A DNA stretch of 64,000 nt. Source: Oscheius sp. JU75 (taxonomy: Eukaryota; Nematoda; Chromadorea; Rhabditida; Rhabditidae). The notes under the pieces were generated by a model. That model searched no databases and had not been told where the DNA came from. It saw only the letters and a list, made by a program, of their open reading frames with translations. This document shows, piece by piece, positions 35,306 through 48,350 of this stretch. The stretch is taken from the NCBI GenBank assembly GCA_037178855.1, contig JASJZC010000007.1:5456001-5520000 (forward strand). The letters run 5' to 3'. Within the stretch, counting starts at the first letter, position 1. The number at the start of each line of letters is the position of its first letter. Both the position numbers and the translations under genes were made by a program.

Positions 35306-36962
35306 ATGGAGCTGCAGCAGGTAGAGGTTGGTCACTTGGTGAGCACGTGGTATCAACAAGCTTTTAGTCGTTTTTAACTGCCGAAGAGATCGAAAAGAAC
35401 TCGCCCAGCGGAAAGAAGCCCACAAATCGACCAGCGATGCAAATTTATCGACCGCCTGGTAAGTTTTGTATATCCTTTCTCAGTTTCCTTCCTGGACTTG
35501 GGATTGTGGCAACATTTTGTAGCTCTGTAGTCATTCTAAACAAAAGTGAATTGCGTTATGGTTAGATCAAATGTTCGCTTATTGATGAGCAGGCAAATCC
35601 TTCGCGTTCATTTACATTTCCCATCGATTCTCGTTTCTACTGACTATGACAATCGCCTACTGTGAGTAACAATCTATTGTAAAAAGCTTTCAAAGGTCTA
35701 CGATCGGGCGGGAGCGAAAGTGGCGTTGCATCTCCTGGAGCACCGTCGCGACCGAAGCCGGCAGCCGGTTCAAAGCCGCTGGGTAGTAAAGGAAGCACTA
35801 CTGCTAGTGAAGGTATTACACAATTCATGAAAAACTCATCTAAGCTTCCAGAAAATAACAATGTTAAGGGCTCAGAGTCGAGCGGATCCCGGTCCTCATC
35901 TCGTGCGTCACCACGTGCCGAAGAACAACGATTGGCACGCACTACAAGCAGTTTGAGCTCCGACAGTATGAAATCACAGTCGGGATCAGGATATGGTAGT
36001 AAGCAAGGCAAGGATTGCAGTATTGGTCCAGAAAAAGAGAAAAAGCTGAAACTGCCAACGCCTCCAAAGAAGGTCGAAGTCAAGGTTACCATTTTTTATG
36101 TAGTTGCGAACCAGTTTTTCAGAAAAAAGTGATGACAGAAAAAGAAATATGTGAAGCAGCTACTGGTATCAGATCTCTTCGTCTCACTACAAATACAGCC
36201 GAGGTGGAACAGTTCATTGCAGGTACGACTTTGGATCCGATTTCATACTATCGATCATATTTCTGATCTCTGATCCGCCCTTGGCGGTTGCTTGCTTGAT
36301 GTATTAGCCAGTGGCGCATCCTCATAACATAGTTGCATTCAATGAGTATTTCAGGTGATTTCACTTCTGAAGAACTAGGGGAATGCGTCGGATCAGCCCT
36401 CTGCCAGCATGCAATCGAAGGCGGCGGAGGCAAGAACGTTTCGAAGCTTTGTGGTACCCTGAAAGATGCCGTGGCTGTGAGAGGACTTGTGAGAGGAATT
36501 CTCACATCTGTATCACAATACTTTGAATGCCGAGATCGACTCCGTGCTGATCATTTCCGAATGTGGATTGCATTCCTAAACTTCGTCTCTGAATTCTACT
36601 CCAGTCTAGGATTTCTTGATCGTAGGTTGATCAGCAGTTCAGTGATTGAGCTTTTTACAGCTGACATTTCTACTGTTGTTTTTGATGTTTTCGACTATCT
36701 GCTCAAAGCCCCGATTCTGGACAGCGTCAAGATTGAAGAGCTTGAATGTCTCATCTCTTCGCTTCTGTCCATCGGCTACGATCTTGAACGTGAATGTCCA
36801 GACAGACTTGCCCTCCTAAAAGATCTAGTTCGTGACGCTTTCATCGATGTGGCTGAGCCCTGGGCTCGTAAAATGATCCTTCTCCTCTTAGAGCTTGGAG
36901 CATCAGGATGGAAACTTCCTCCTGAGGCTAATGAGTACTACTTCCAGCAGTCTTCCAATTAG
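35306..36962 (+). CDS. MIF4G-domain protein, MIF4GD/CTIF-like
   Basis: Five exons (35306-35320, 35368-35458, 35696-36084, 36123-36222, 36355-36962) give exactly 400 residues. The first ~190 residues are disordered and Ser/Gly/Lys-rich, with a motif PTNRPAMQIYRPPGLRSGG. The C-terminal half is a MIF4G HEAT-repeat domain: GRSIRSLRL-like lead-in, GECVGSALCQHAIEGG, VRGILTSVSQYFECRDRLRA, and a C-terminus LLELGASGWKLPPEANEYYF that closely follows human MIF4GD (AAGWKTTPAAHKYYY). MIF4GD/SLIP1 and CTIF act in translation of replication-dependent histone mRNAs and in cap-dependent initiation. The tiny first exon was chosen because it alone gives an ATG in phase with exon 2. PAIP1-like alternatives are less likely. 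Confidence 0.85.
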
Positions 36963-37259
36963 TTGTATCTATATTCATCCCCATGCTAGTTTACTCCCCC
37001 TAATAATGGATTGGTCTCACACTCTCAGCACTTCAATCCCCCATGACTATCCATGACAGCAGATCCTATTTTCGTTGATATCAGTGGCATGTCACTTTGC
37101 TGTTGTATTTGCCTTGTTACACTTAGTTTTTGTACATTACTGTTAAGTGTATTCCCACTGTCCGTAGATACGCAAATGTCTGTGATTAAATTGGTGTACC
37201 TAAGTTTTCAGAGCGGTACTTTATAAGAATCATATGTGTACATAGACAATAGTTAGCAC

Positions 37260-38110
37260 TATTTGGAGACCTTGCTTTCAGAAGCCTTCCTGTACAGACT
37301 CCTGCGAAAAATTCGATGTTCCTCAATGACTGGACAAGAAGTTGATCGAGCATGACGAACCTGAAAACTTTTACAATGATCGAAAAGGAAGCGCAGACTG
37401 CTGTCATTTATCACATTTCCATGCGGCTCTGATTTGTTTCTTCCCATTTAGACTAATGAAAAGATGCCCATGGGATTGAAGACAAGCCAGAAAAAAGAAA
37501 AAACTCACATGTTCGAGGTAGCTGTCTTTTATTTCGAAAATGATGAAGCTAATCAAGCGACTCCAGGTGGAATACGATTTGTCGGTATCTTTACAAAACA
37601 GTGCTATAAGAAGGTTCTTGAACAGCAACCATTTTTCGGCTGTGAAACTCATCGAACGCACGTTTCCATGTTGCCTTCCGACAGCTCTGAATTTGGGCTA
37701 CTCTTTGGTATCATAATCACATACCTCAAAACCTGTACGATTTGATCTGAGTTTTCTGTTCCTTTTGAGATCATGTCAATTATTGACGTCATGAACCTTT
37801 GGAACTTTCCTACGTGTGTTCTGTAAAGTCACTCTATGTGGAGAACCAATGTACTGCTACCTAAACCGTTGGTCTTGTTTCAGGGCGTCTTCTTTTGTAG
37901 ACTCCAGCTGGAAATGCACATGAAACTCCAGGTCTTCCAGCTAGAACCAACTTGTTTATAAAACTTCTCAGTATTACCGAGAACAAGTGTAGAAACATTG
38001 ACTCAAAAATACCATATTTATCGGGAATTTTCTGGAACTCGTCCACAATGCGGTTCACATCTTCTGGTGTTGCTAGAAACACGCGGTCCGACTGTCTGTA
38101 AACTTTCTAT
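37260..38110 (-). CDS. Unresolved minus-strand exons, unknown gene(s)
   Basis: Exon-like frames include VFLATPEDVNRIVDEFQKIP (38075-38010), which ends in a plausible donor; a block ending KDSYLEH followed by a clean GTGAGT..TTCATTAG intron (37506-37451); and a short frame ending SLYRKASESKVSK (37260). I could not chain them into one protein. The + strand frame at 37464-37742 overlaps the middle exon and competes with it. Confidence 0.3.
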
Positions 38111-38604
38111 ATAGGTCCACTTGGGAGAGTTGGAATCTGACAAAAAGCCTAGTGCAAAAAATGGAATCCCATTACTCCAAATGACCATCTGGCTACACCC
38201 GGCGGTCTGGTCGGATGGATACCTAGCCAGAAGAAGGCAAATAACAAACAATAATCAAATATATGGCCTGGAGAGCAAGAATCGCCTCGGAACACAGACA
38301 AAAACAGCTAAGCTAATCTTTAGTTGTTTCTCATGTCTCATGGGTACTTCAAGTTTGTAGAAAGCCCACTAAAACATCCATTTAAACCGAACTTGTTCAA
38401 GGTCCCGGTCATGGGAAAGTTCAGTGTTTGAGATAAACGTTTTCCTCTAGTTATTCCCATAGAGCTGGACCCACTTCCGATAGCTCACTCAGCCGCCTGG
38501 GTGTAGCTCGTTTGTTGCTTTATGTGCCATTGAGCTAGCCCATTAGTATCTTGGGATAAGTCTTTCGATGTCACAACAAACAAGAATTCACTTAGGGATG
38601 CTCG

Positions 38605-38815
38605 TAAACTCACTTGCTGTGAAGAAAGACGTTCTCCTGCCGTGGTCGTTGAAGTTTTCTAACGAAAGACTGAAGTTTTCCGTTGGTCATCATCTGTAAG
38701 CGGTTCATAGCTAGGAGGCTAAGAGTGGCAATGAGCAAGTTTGGCTGTGAAAGGGCATGGAACACTAATGATTGCCCTTTTTGAAAATAGCAGCAGGCGA
38801 CAGATTTTCTCATAA
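38605..38815 (-). CDS. First exon candidate of an unknown gene
   Basis: Frame MRKSVACCYFQKGQSLVFHA ... LAMNRLQMMTNGKLQSFVRK ending HSK|GTGAGTTT, a strong donor. It is probably the 5' part of the unresolved gene at 37.3-38.1 kb, but the link is inferred from strand and order only. Confidence 0.3.
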
Positions 38816-38819
38816 AGGA

Positions 38820-40730
38820 CTATTATATCGTTTGAGCTGAACCGAGTAAGAAGAAGAGGGAGATATGGCTCTTAGGGGGCGGAGCTGGTTAATTTGTGCT
38901 GCCCCTTGATACAAGATATAACCCGTTTTAAGAGTCCGTCAAGGGTGGACAGAATTGTCTCTTTGGACGACAAAAGAACAGAAAATGAACAGACAGAGGG
39001 GCTGGTTGAAGAAGGAGGAAATTGGAAGCGTGAGCGAGCACACCCACGGTTCAAGGAATCTTTCATTAGGTCCTAGAGTAAAAAGAAGCAGGGCCATCAA
39101 CAATATACAACCAATATATCCTCATGGTTATTTTCTGATGAGACTGCAAAATGAGTGGGGAAAATATAGTAGACGCGACGAAATCTGAGATTGTAGAGTC
39201 TTCCTCTCTACCAATTGGAAAAGCAAGAGGAGGCGCAGCTTTTTACGATTCACGCAGCCGACACTAACTCATGTAGTTGCAACCACATGTCGTGTCAAAA
39301 TGCGGAGCATTGAGAGATGAAAAAGCTCGAAAGAGAGACGGGATTAAACTTCTATAATCAGTAAAGGTTGTTCATTGAAATCGCGTGGGGTGCGCATTTT
39401 ATGAATAGAACAATCAGCAAATTTCATTCATCATAGTATTTCACTAATCTGCCGTGATCTTATACAAGCTCAAAATATATCTTTGAAGAAAATAAATGAA
39501 CCGAGAGCATGAGAAAAAAACATTTGAAGCTGTGTTTGAATGGTAATAAAAACTTTGGAAGTTGTGCTAAACACCAAGAGCAACGAAGTCATATGAGTGA
39601 CTGAGGATGCGGTAAAACCCGCGTGGGATCCATTAGCCTGACTGTGAAGTGGTGCTTTTTCTAGCAGATCAAACAGAGAAACGATGAAGAATGAACTGGG
39701 GATAGCATCAGGCCTCCCACAAAATAGAGGAAATTTGGATTCTCTGTTGGAGAATACTCAAAGCACATGTTCTGCTGTTTTGCTTCTACTCGGAGAGTAG
39801 CTGCAAACCCGATTGAAACAGAACAAACAAGCAATTTTTGGAATCAGAAGAAGTCCAGCTGACTCACAATTAGGTTTTCTTCTAGTAAGAACCAAATCAT
39901 GTTTTCATGTTGTCTCCGATGACCAGTTGCAACAAGCGAAATAATGCATATTCAAATAAGTGTATCAATTTGGAGTGTTGCTTGCCCAAAACATCTACTG
40001 GACATTCTCGGGCTCTTGAGGCGTCAACTAGTTTAACCCTCTTTTTAGGCCACACTACAAACTGATTCGATTGAAGTCTCTTCGACTTGCAAGGGAAATT
40101 TTCAACACAACACGCTTTTTTTTATTCAAGCATTGACAAATCTGTATGCAAGGAAATGGGAAGTGACTTTATTTTGGACGAGGAAGTGAAATTGCCACCT
40201 ACGCTTCATTTATTTCCGGCCTTTCTTCAATTTTTCCTACGAGATGAAACCAGAGGCAACGAAAACAATGGTCAAAAATGAAGAATGGGCTATTCTTTTG
40301 GAGAAAAAGAACGTTGTTTGTCCAAGACTAAGATGATGACCAGAACTCAAACGGATATATCCTCTGGGATTTCATGTCACCGCGAGTACACATAACCTTA
40401 GTTGAAGGCTGCTAAAAACCGACTTCTGAAATGGGAGAGGTGCAAAAACTTAAATGACTTTCTTCTTCTCCTAAAAAGAAACAAAAGCGTACCCCAGAAT
40501 GACTAAATGGTGAAAATGAGGGTGAATTGCCTATTCATACTATGTGAACCCGTTGTTCTAGATCAATGGTGTCAGACCTCTTCAGACACAAATACACTCC
40601 AATCGTGATAGCTAATCGAAATCGTGTCCTCTTGAATAACAGCAAGTGGGCTGGAATCTTCTTCTTGGAGTAACAAAAGAAGCCGCTACTTCACCTTGGT
40701 TAATTCGCGGCCAAACCTGACACAGCCAGA
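38820..40730. other. Intergenic, nothing convincing
   Basis: About 1.9 kb without a defensible exon, RNA gene or repeat. Confidence 0.5.
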
Positions 40731-40734
40731 CGGC

Positions 40735-40742
40735 TATAAAAG
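40735..40742 (+). promoter_or_regulatory. TATA box
   Basis: TATAAAAG 61 bp before the ATG of the Pro/Gly-rich secreted protein. The spacing to a TTTCAG site at 40797-40802 leaves room for a short outron. Confidence 0.65.
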
Positions 40743-40802
40743 GCAGACTCCCAGTGACAGACATGCCTTTTCTCCAAATTTAAAACCTGTAGAAATTTCA
40801 GA

Positions 40803-41274
40803 ATGTTTCGCGAAGTTTTCGCTCTTTCACTCATAGGAGTAGCTCATGGCTTCCTTTTTGGCAACCTTCTAGGTGGTGGCGGTGGCTGTGGAAACGGATG
40901 GTGAGGATATCTGACAAAAACTTTATTTGTTTTAAGTGCTCCACCACCTCCTTGTGGAGGGGGCTGTGCACCTCCTTTGCCTCCCCCACCTGCATGTGGT
41001 GGCTGCGCTCCACCAGCTGCCCCAATTGGATGTGGAGTTCCTCCACGTAAGTTTACTGTATACTTGTTCATTTAAAGTCTTTACAGCCCCCGTCTTTGCG
41101 CCACCGCCTCCGGCTCCGATCTACAATCCTGCTCCCGCTCCTTCATACGCAGCTGCTCCGCCACCACCAGCATACCCTCCACCAGCTCCAGCTCCAGCGT
41201 ACGCTCATCTAGCTCCCGCCTACCCGCCAACCTCAGCCAACTTTGGAAATCAATACGCTGTGGCTGGAAAATGA
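40803..41274 (+). CDS. Secreted Pro/Gly/Cys-rich protein, probably cuticle or extracellular matrix
   Basis: Three exons (40803-40900, 40937-41046, 41087-41274) encode about 131 residues. Signal peptide MFREVFALSLIGVAHGF, then Gly-rich (GNLLGGGGGCGNGC), then alternating Cys/Pro/Gly blocks (CGGGCAPPLPPPPACGGC), then Pro/Ala/Tyr-rich repeats (PAPAYAHLAPAYPP) and a short end NQYAVAGK. No folded domain. Low-complexity, Pro-rich, Tyr-containing secreted proteins of this kind are common in nematode cuticle. A TATA box precedes it and AATAAA is at 41312. Confidence 0.85.
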
Positions 41275-41311
41275 TTGTGATTTTGACCATATCTGTATAT
41301 TGTGCACTATC

Positions 41312-41317
41312 AATAAA
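41312..41317 (+). terminator. Poly(A) signal of the Pro/Gly-rich secreted protein
   Basis: AATAAA 38 nt after the stop codon. Confidence 0.75.
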
Positions 41318-41319
41318 AC

Positions 41320-44300
41320 TATATCTCAAGCATAGTTCACACATAGCCTCAGCTGTTAATCAATCAACGATTATTATTAAACGCGGCTGTCACCTGTTGA
41401 TGAGAATGACAGATGCCAGCGGGGAAGAACCTTTTGGAACACCAGCTGCACGTGTTGTTTTGCGTTGTAGTCATTAATCTCGCCACATTTGCGCCTCGTT
41501 TACTTGTCTCTTATTTGTGACTTTTCTCGCCACTAAAAGCGACATCTGTGAACAAATTGCGTAAAATTAATTGCATGCTGATGTTTACGGTGTGGCAAGA
41601 TAATGCAATTAGATGCACTTCCGTTGCTAATGGTCAAGAAAGGTCCGACAGACACGCAGACATATCCAATGTTTGAACGCTGGCCCGACAAGGTGCTCGA
41701 CATTCAAAGCAAACAGTCAAAATAGTGTGTCGTTTTCGGACAGTCGGCTCTGTTTTTGATTTATAACATTCTTACCACAGAGTAGCGAGTTGGCGCATTA
41801 GGGATGCAGAAACTACCACGATCTGTACTCTTTTATCACATCTCTACGAGCAGCCCTATTCACTTTTTCACAACTGTAGATATCAACAGTTTCTGGTCTT
41901 CCACTCAAAACATCTAAAAATAGTTTTTGAACCCGCGCCGAGAGTGGTATCAACATCCCTTTGCTGCATTTGTGTGTGAATTGGTGCAGTGAGATTCATT
42001 AAGGACTTATTGCGGCCTGGTCACTTCCTAATTTCTAATGAGCTAATACAATCGCGCCTAGGGGCAGAACGCCTAGGGGCATGCCGTCCTGTCTTCCACT
42101 TTTGCTCGACTCCAAGCTCTGTTCCCTTATATTGCGGAATACATACCGCTTATCTGCCATTCTCCTGTCATTCTTTGCCATCGGCCATAAGGCGAGATGC
42201 CCTGATACCTCAGATTGACTCTGCGCATCGCTCCATTTGCAATTTCATCACTTAGCACGAGCATACATCGGAAGTCCTCCCGCAGATTCAACCCCTTTGA
42301 TCACCTGCCCATATGCCGCCCTTCCATTAGCACGTCGTCTGCATGCTTATTAACTACTGCTGCCCTTTCCTCAGATCAATCTCGAGATTCTTCCTCGTGG
42401 TTCTTCTTGCTTCACGTTCCGCTAAGAGAGATCAGTGCTCCGACTGCTTTGCATTTAATAATTCGCAAAGAATTTGTGTCTGCGTATCATGTACCGCCTT
42501 GCTGTCGCGTTTGTCGGTAAATTTCAATTAGATCCCATGTCACTCAACGGTCTCTCTGTTAGGTGTGGCGAGGGTAGCATGTTCCACAGACATCATGTTT
42601 TATAGAGTCACGATGGGCTAGAGACTTCTTATTCGTGGTTGAGGATGCACTGTTGTCTGCGCGACAGAATCAGTTCCAGCCAGCTGGTGTTCAATTTTTC
42701 GCGCATGTTCAAGTACACTTCAACAGAATCCAATCCACTTCTCTGTTCTCTTCTGTCATCTGGTCTTCATCTGTAGTGCATCGAGTAATCAGTATGAGAA
42801 CGCCGGACTGACATTGTCTACTTCACTGCACAGCGTAGATAATATCTTCCCATGCAGCTGGACGGCGCTAATTCTCGACACCTGTACGTCCCCAAAGAGT
42901 CGAGAGACTTTGGCCATTCTATAGCGACTAACAGGCTATGGGTGATTTGAGACGGGGATGTTGTTCCCTCACCTGCGGCTGTTTGAAACCTTATATCTTG
43001 CTTCCTTCAGTCGCCTGTCAGAAGACAATCTGTCGATAATTCCATTGAATGAGATGACCTGTATGTGCTCATGAGAGCTGTTCTCACCAGCCACTTGATC
43101 GTGTGCACATGTCATCTGGTGCTGTGCTCATCCCGCTTACCAAGCGGTCATTTCCGACCACAATTAGAGTATTCTGCTGCCTTCTGACAGGCATTTCCCG
43201 GGATTATCCGGTAGTTTTTACTTTTTGCTGCATTGGAAGCCACTCAGGCGTGTTGCTTTTAGAACGCAGGCATTTCATTAGTTTTTACGAGGTCCATCTC
43301 CTCGCTCTCTTTCCATTGGCAGCAGTATGCCATTTATAATTCAGCAGTTTCTACCTCAGTAGCATCGGATCTCGACTCTTTTGCCAGCCTTTTTTTCACT
43401 TCGGGGTCGTGGGTCGACGACGCTACATATTCGTGCGGATGCAAAATGTCAGTACGATTAGCGTGCAGACATCTAAAGCGCCCACTCAAAACATTGCCGC
43501 AACCCGCATCAAACGGAACAGATGCGGTACAGTTCATCTCCCTGTTTATTGTCGAAAAAGTCGGCTAGAGAACATAGGGCCTCCGTGCCTGTTTGACTGA
43601 CACCGGCTCTTGAGAGCTTTCGCGAAGGTGTTTTCCTGTGTCCTACCTCTAGCGTGAACCTATTTTTACCCCTCTCCAACTTATCCCTATACTTTCTGAA
43701 AGGGAATCTTCCTCCTCTATAATATCTCTTCTTATCAGAAACTCCCGGATTTCAGCGGTCGAGAACAGTCGACTCTTGGTGGTTCATTGTTCGTCTACGC
43801 TGGTGACCAAGCCTCGTGTGTCGTCTTTGTTTGTACGAGCGTTATCCGCCTTCCTCTAAACATAGTCCACTACACGGCATTAGGCTCTCTATTTGTCCTC
43901 TGCCCCTTTCTTATACTGGAACCTGTCTGACTTACTGCTTTTATCAAAGCTAAAGTAAATCTGCCCGCTAGACTGGCGCATAATCGCCGGCTATTCAGAA
44001 CCAGTTGATCCTGTTATGTGCATCAGGGTCACTGCAGTCTGTTCAGTGTTCGCAGCAATATTCTCGAACTCTCTGCCACTTTTGAAGAAAGTTGTAAGAC
44101 GGGAGCAACTTTCCGCATGTTGCGTGTGTGACGGCAATCGTCAGCAACTCGGCACTCATTTCTCATTCAACAGGACTTGCCAATGCCTATGCGCAGCCAC
44201 AAGTACTTTAGCTATTAGGCTGTCCTTAGTTCTCGTAATTAGCATACTCATCTTGCAGCTTCCTCCCATAAGTACCACTTACTTCTAATCTTAAAAGTTT

Positions 44301-46125
44301 CGGCTAGCTGAACGTATTGTTTGTTTCAAGGATCACATTACCCCGAGTGACAAAAACTTTTGTATTTGAATTGATGTCAAATGAACAAGTAGACACGAAC
44401 GGGCCGCCTTTCGGCACATCACGTAATCTGTTTGCGGCTGCCTTCGTACGTTAATATTAGAGCCTAGAGTTGCTTCCATTAGTATAAGAGGATATGTCTT
44501 ATACATGGTGCGCAGCATGGATGCAAGAGCGTCTTTACCCCATCTCTTAGAGCGACTTTCCTCCATTCGGTGGCTGCAATACTCTGCGGACATAGGGTTT
44601 CTGCCAGCAGCAAGCCCCCTGCCAACTAAGTTCCTTTGTTTGAGTTCAAGGTGTCAGGTAATTAGGCTACTCGCTAGGACCTCCCACCACGCGGATGCAG
44701 TTGATGATGGGTTGTCTTTTGCTGCAATTAGTCAGAAAACGCTCCTCTAATCCCTGACCGATTGCGTAGTGGCACACTGTTTTTGCACCTGCCTTTTTTG
44801 TTCATCTTCTTTTTGGCTCTGACCTGCTAAAGTGGTCCTACAACCCCGTGTGCAGTAGTTGTAGTCCGGATTTCCGCTTTGCTTTTGTCGCAGCCACTCT
44901 CGTGAGCTTTGCACACGATAGGTTCCCAAAGGTTCTTTCCTACCGAAACTTTCACTTTTGCTGGTAGTATAGAGTATTGACATTCTCACCTCTTACCATG
45001 CCCACTTCACCTATTGTCATATCTCCACTTCTAGCCTGACCTCTTCCTAATATGTACACATTCTCTGCTCATACAGGTCAACATACTGCTACCGTAATGA
45101 CATGTTTTCTTGCGTAATCTACTGCAGTCCTATTGTTCACAGCAGGAAGCCAACCTGTGCAGTCTGGTTATCAAATTTTAGTTTGAAGACTAACGAGAGT
45201 TCCAAATTTCCATATGCAAATTGGTCACCAGTTGTCTTGACAACGTGTTGGAAGCCGCAATAGGGCTATTATTGTTGGATTACCTCAATCCTTAAACTGA
45301 GAGCTTTCCATTTGAGATACCAGATTTTGCGAAATGCCACTTTGTCGTAAGAAAATTGTATAAGAAGCTGGTAATACGAGCTCAAACTTCTCTCGACTAA
45401 TAGCAAGTCACCGAAGGAAGAGATCGGATGACGGCCGCCTGTTTACTTTCTTAATACCTCTTGCTGACCTCTCATTATACTCTCATTAACTGTTTTCTGT
45501 CTGTCCAAGAACCAAAGAACGAGACTAATTTTAGCTTTTCGAGTACTAGCTGCTCTACTTCAGACTGGCTCTGCTTTTCTGCTCGCGTGTCCTTTGGACA
45601 TTTACTGACTGTGAAGTTGCCTTGGAGTAGAGTGATGCGATATGTTGACTCTTTTGTGCACTCCGCTCTCCTGTTTGTCTCTTCCGCTCTATCATGAGCA
45701 TCCGGTCTCATGGACACGCAAATGTATCCTCCCGAAGTTTTCATAAGGGTATTTCTTGTACTTTTGTGCCGCCAATTAGTCCAATCGATAGCTACACTGT
45801 TTTGCGTACTGCCTGACACTGTAGAGTTCCGTTGTTCATTGCTTCAAAGCTTTATGTTTTTCGCTCCATTGTCTTATGCTCATAGTATTGTCTTTTCTAA
45901 ACCTCGGTGTTTGACATGTGTTTATTCTATTAGACACTCATTCTAAAAAGCTGTCCTTTGCTTACGGTATCTTTTCTTCTTACGTTAAACGCAGCTGGTG
46001 CCGGCAATCGGATACACCTAGAGCTAACACATTCCGCGGACACTCCACTCCTGCCCTCACCTTGCCATTGATCTTCATTCCTCATTACCTCTTAAATCAC
46101 CTGTTCTATAATCAGATATTTTCAG
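41320..46125. other. 4.8 kb stretch without a convincing gene, upstream of Frizzled
   Basis: Many short random frames but no supported exon chain. A small direct repeat GCCTAGGGG(C) occurs at about 42057 and 42071. The position suggests an extended regulatory region of the Frizzled gene, which is inference. Confidence 0.45.
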
Positions 46126-48124
46126 ATGCGGCTGTTGCTGCTTCTTCTGTGGGTCTCTTATGCTGCGGGTAAGGGCTGTGAGCCCATCACCATCCCTCTT
46201 TGTAAAGATGTCGGCTATAATATGACCTCATTCCCTAACGGATATGGTCACGAGAAACAAGATGAAGCCGGTCTAGAGGTACACCAATTTTACCCTCTCG
46301 TAGAGGTAAATCATATTTTAATTGTTCTTACCTGTGTATTCAGGTGAACTGCTACCAACATTTAAAGTTCTTCCTCTGCACTCTCTATACCCCCATTTGC
46401 CAGGACAATTACGATAGGCCCATTCTGCCTTGCATGGAGATGTGTCTAGAGGCTAAAAAGAAATGTAGTCCTATTATGGCCCAGTTAGAATAGCCGAAGT
46501 ACGCAAAACAATCAGCTGTTCAGATACGGATTCCGATGGCCAGAAACACTTTCTTGCGACAGTCTACCACGGATGTCTGATCAGATGACTTCCGGCAACA
46601 TTTGTGCGGCTCCTCCTGACACTCCGAAAGATCGCAAACCGATGGTACGTTACTCTATTCTTTCAAAGCAATCATTTACTCCAGCCTACCATCAGTACTC
46701 CGGTTGACACCCGTCCGAAAGTACAAATTGGAACAACTGATGCTGAAGAGGATGACTGTCACTGCCAGTGCCGATCCCCTTTTCAGCATGTTCCCACTCA
46801 CAAGACACTTGTTGGGAATGTGTCCTCCTGCTCCTACCCATGTCGTTCACCTGCTCTGACAGAAAGAAACGAGAAGTTCATGGCAAACTGGATTGGTGTC
46901 TGGTCCATCATCTGCTTCGTCTTTTCCGTCTTCACCATTCTCACTTTCTGGATCGAGACTGACCGTTTTCAATACCCGGAAAGACCCATCTTTATGCTCG
47001 CATTCTGTCAAGCTATGGTGGCTGTCGGATTCCTGATTCGTTTCTTCTTCGGCCATGATCAAGTTGCTTGTGATGCTTTCAAAGTGAAAGGTGCCGAGGA
47101 CAGCAACGCTAGTATCTGTTTCTTGGTAAGAAGACATAGTAAACTTGAAACTGTTTAAATTTAGGTATTTCTTCTGACCTACTTCTTCGGAATGGCAGCA
47201 TCTATGTGGTGGCTCATTCTCTCACTGACATGGGTACTTGCTGCTGCCTCGAAATGGTCCTCTGAAGCTATTGCCTCTTACTCAACCTACTTCCATGTGA
47301 TGGGATGGGTAATTCCTGGCATCCAAACCATTCTCGTCATGGTAAATCTTCAGTATTTTTCTACTCTACGCTTTTATTGTAGGCGTTTAACGCTATTGAC
47401 GGTGATCCAGTGTCTGGTCTGTGCTACGTTGGAAACACCGATGACTCTGCCCTACGCACGTTCGTTTTGGCTCCTCTCATCGTGTATTTCACTTTCGGAA
47501 TCCTCTTTTTGGCCGTTGGCTTTACAAACTTGATCCGTATCAGAAGCGAGGTACATTGTTATTAATCAACTTTACCTCAATTTTGCAGGTTCAAAAACAG
47601 AATCCTCTTTTGGATAATGCCTCGCGTCTCACACAGCTGATGTCTAAAATCGGTATCTTCTCTGTCTTGTACACTGTCCCGGCCCTGTTCATTATTCTCA
47701 TCCACTTTTACGAACAACATAGTCGTCCCTTGTGGGAAGAATCCGCCATGTGCAGTTGCTCTACTGCAAGAAGCGACTACGGTAAGAATATTAGCGACAC
47801 TTATAAACATATGTTTTTCAGAAGATTACACTTTCGCTCTCGCTCTCATCAAAACGGCTTGTATGTGTGTTGTTGGATGGACCAGCGGTGTGTGGGTTTT
47901 CAGTGGAAAGACATTCAAATCATGGATCAATCTGATCTGCTGTCTAGGTAAATCGATAGTAATTATTTTTACTAATCTATTCAGGACGACCCGTGTCTGG
48001 GGCGCTGTACCAGCCTACCGAGATGATCTACGCCAAAAGCGATGTTTCTCTCCCACCTCATTTTTACAACACCCAGATGAGACATAATGGTCATCATTAC
48101 GGTGGTATTCCTGATAAGTTGTAA
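46126..48124 (+). CDS. Frizzled-family Wnt receptor
   Basis: Nine exons (46126-46305, 46344-46483, 46524-46644, 46685-47125, 47165-47341, 47383-47550, 47589-47781, 47822-47947, 47985-48124) give 561 residues. The start follows TATTTTCAG. Signal peptide [15 protein letters not shown]. The Cys-rich Wnt-binding domain has [42 protein letters not shown] and [11 protein letters not shown]. Seven membrane spans follow, with [33 protein letters not shown], and [17 protein letters not shown]. The KTFKSW motif just after TM7 is the Dishevelled-binding KTxxxW. Best resemblance by eye is to Fz5/8 (C. elegans CFZ-2-like), but MOM-5/LIN-17 cannot be excluded. The cytoplasmic tail is short, about 50 residues. 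Confidence 0.95.
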
Positions 48125-48323
48125 GCTCTTCTCATGTCACACCTCTTTTGTGCAGGATTTTGCCGTGTGTCATGTTTGTATATAGTTGACTGTGTTAATT
48201 GTGATCTCATGTCTTTTCCCCTTTTTAATCATGTTTTTTTTGCCTGATGGAGCTTAAGTTTTCAGTAGAAATCATACTTATTCAGGGTATATTCACCTCA
48301 CATGTTATTCGTTTTGATCTTGA

Positions 48324-48329
48324 AATAAA
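48324..48329 (+). terminator. Poly(A) signal of the Frizzled gene
   Basis: AATAAA 200 nt past the stop, 22 bp before the stop of the convergent copper-transporter-like gene. Confidence 0.7.
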
Positions 48330-48350
48330 TATTTATGTATAACAAGTCGT

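Noticed and set aside
42000-45950. Several 60-114 codon frames upstream of Frizzled
   Set aside because: None has a signal peptide, domain, matching splice partner or poly(A) signal in the right place.
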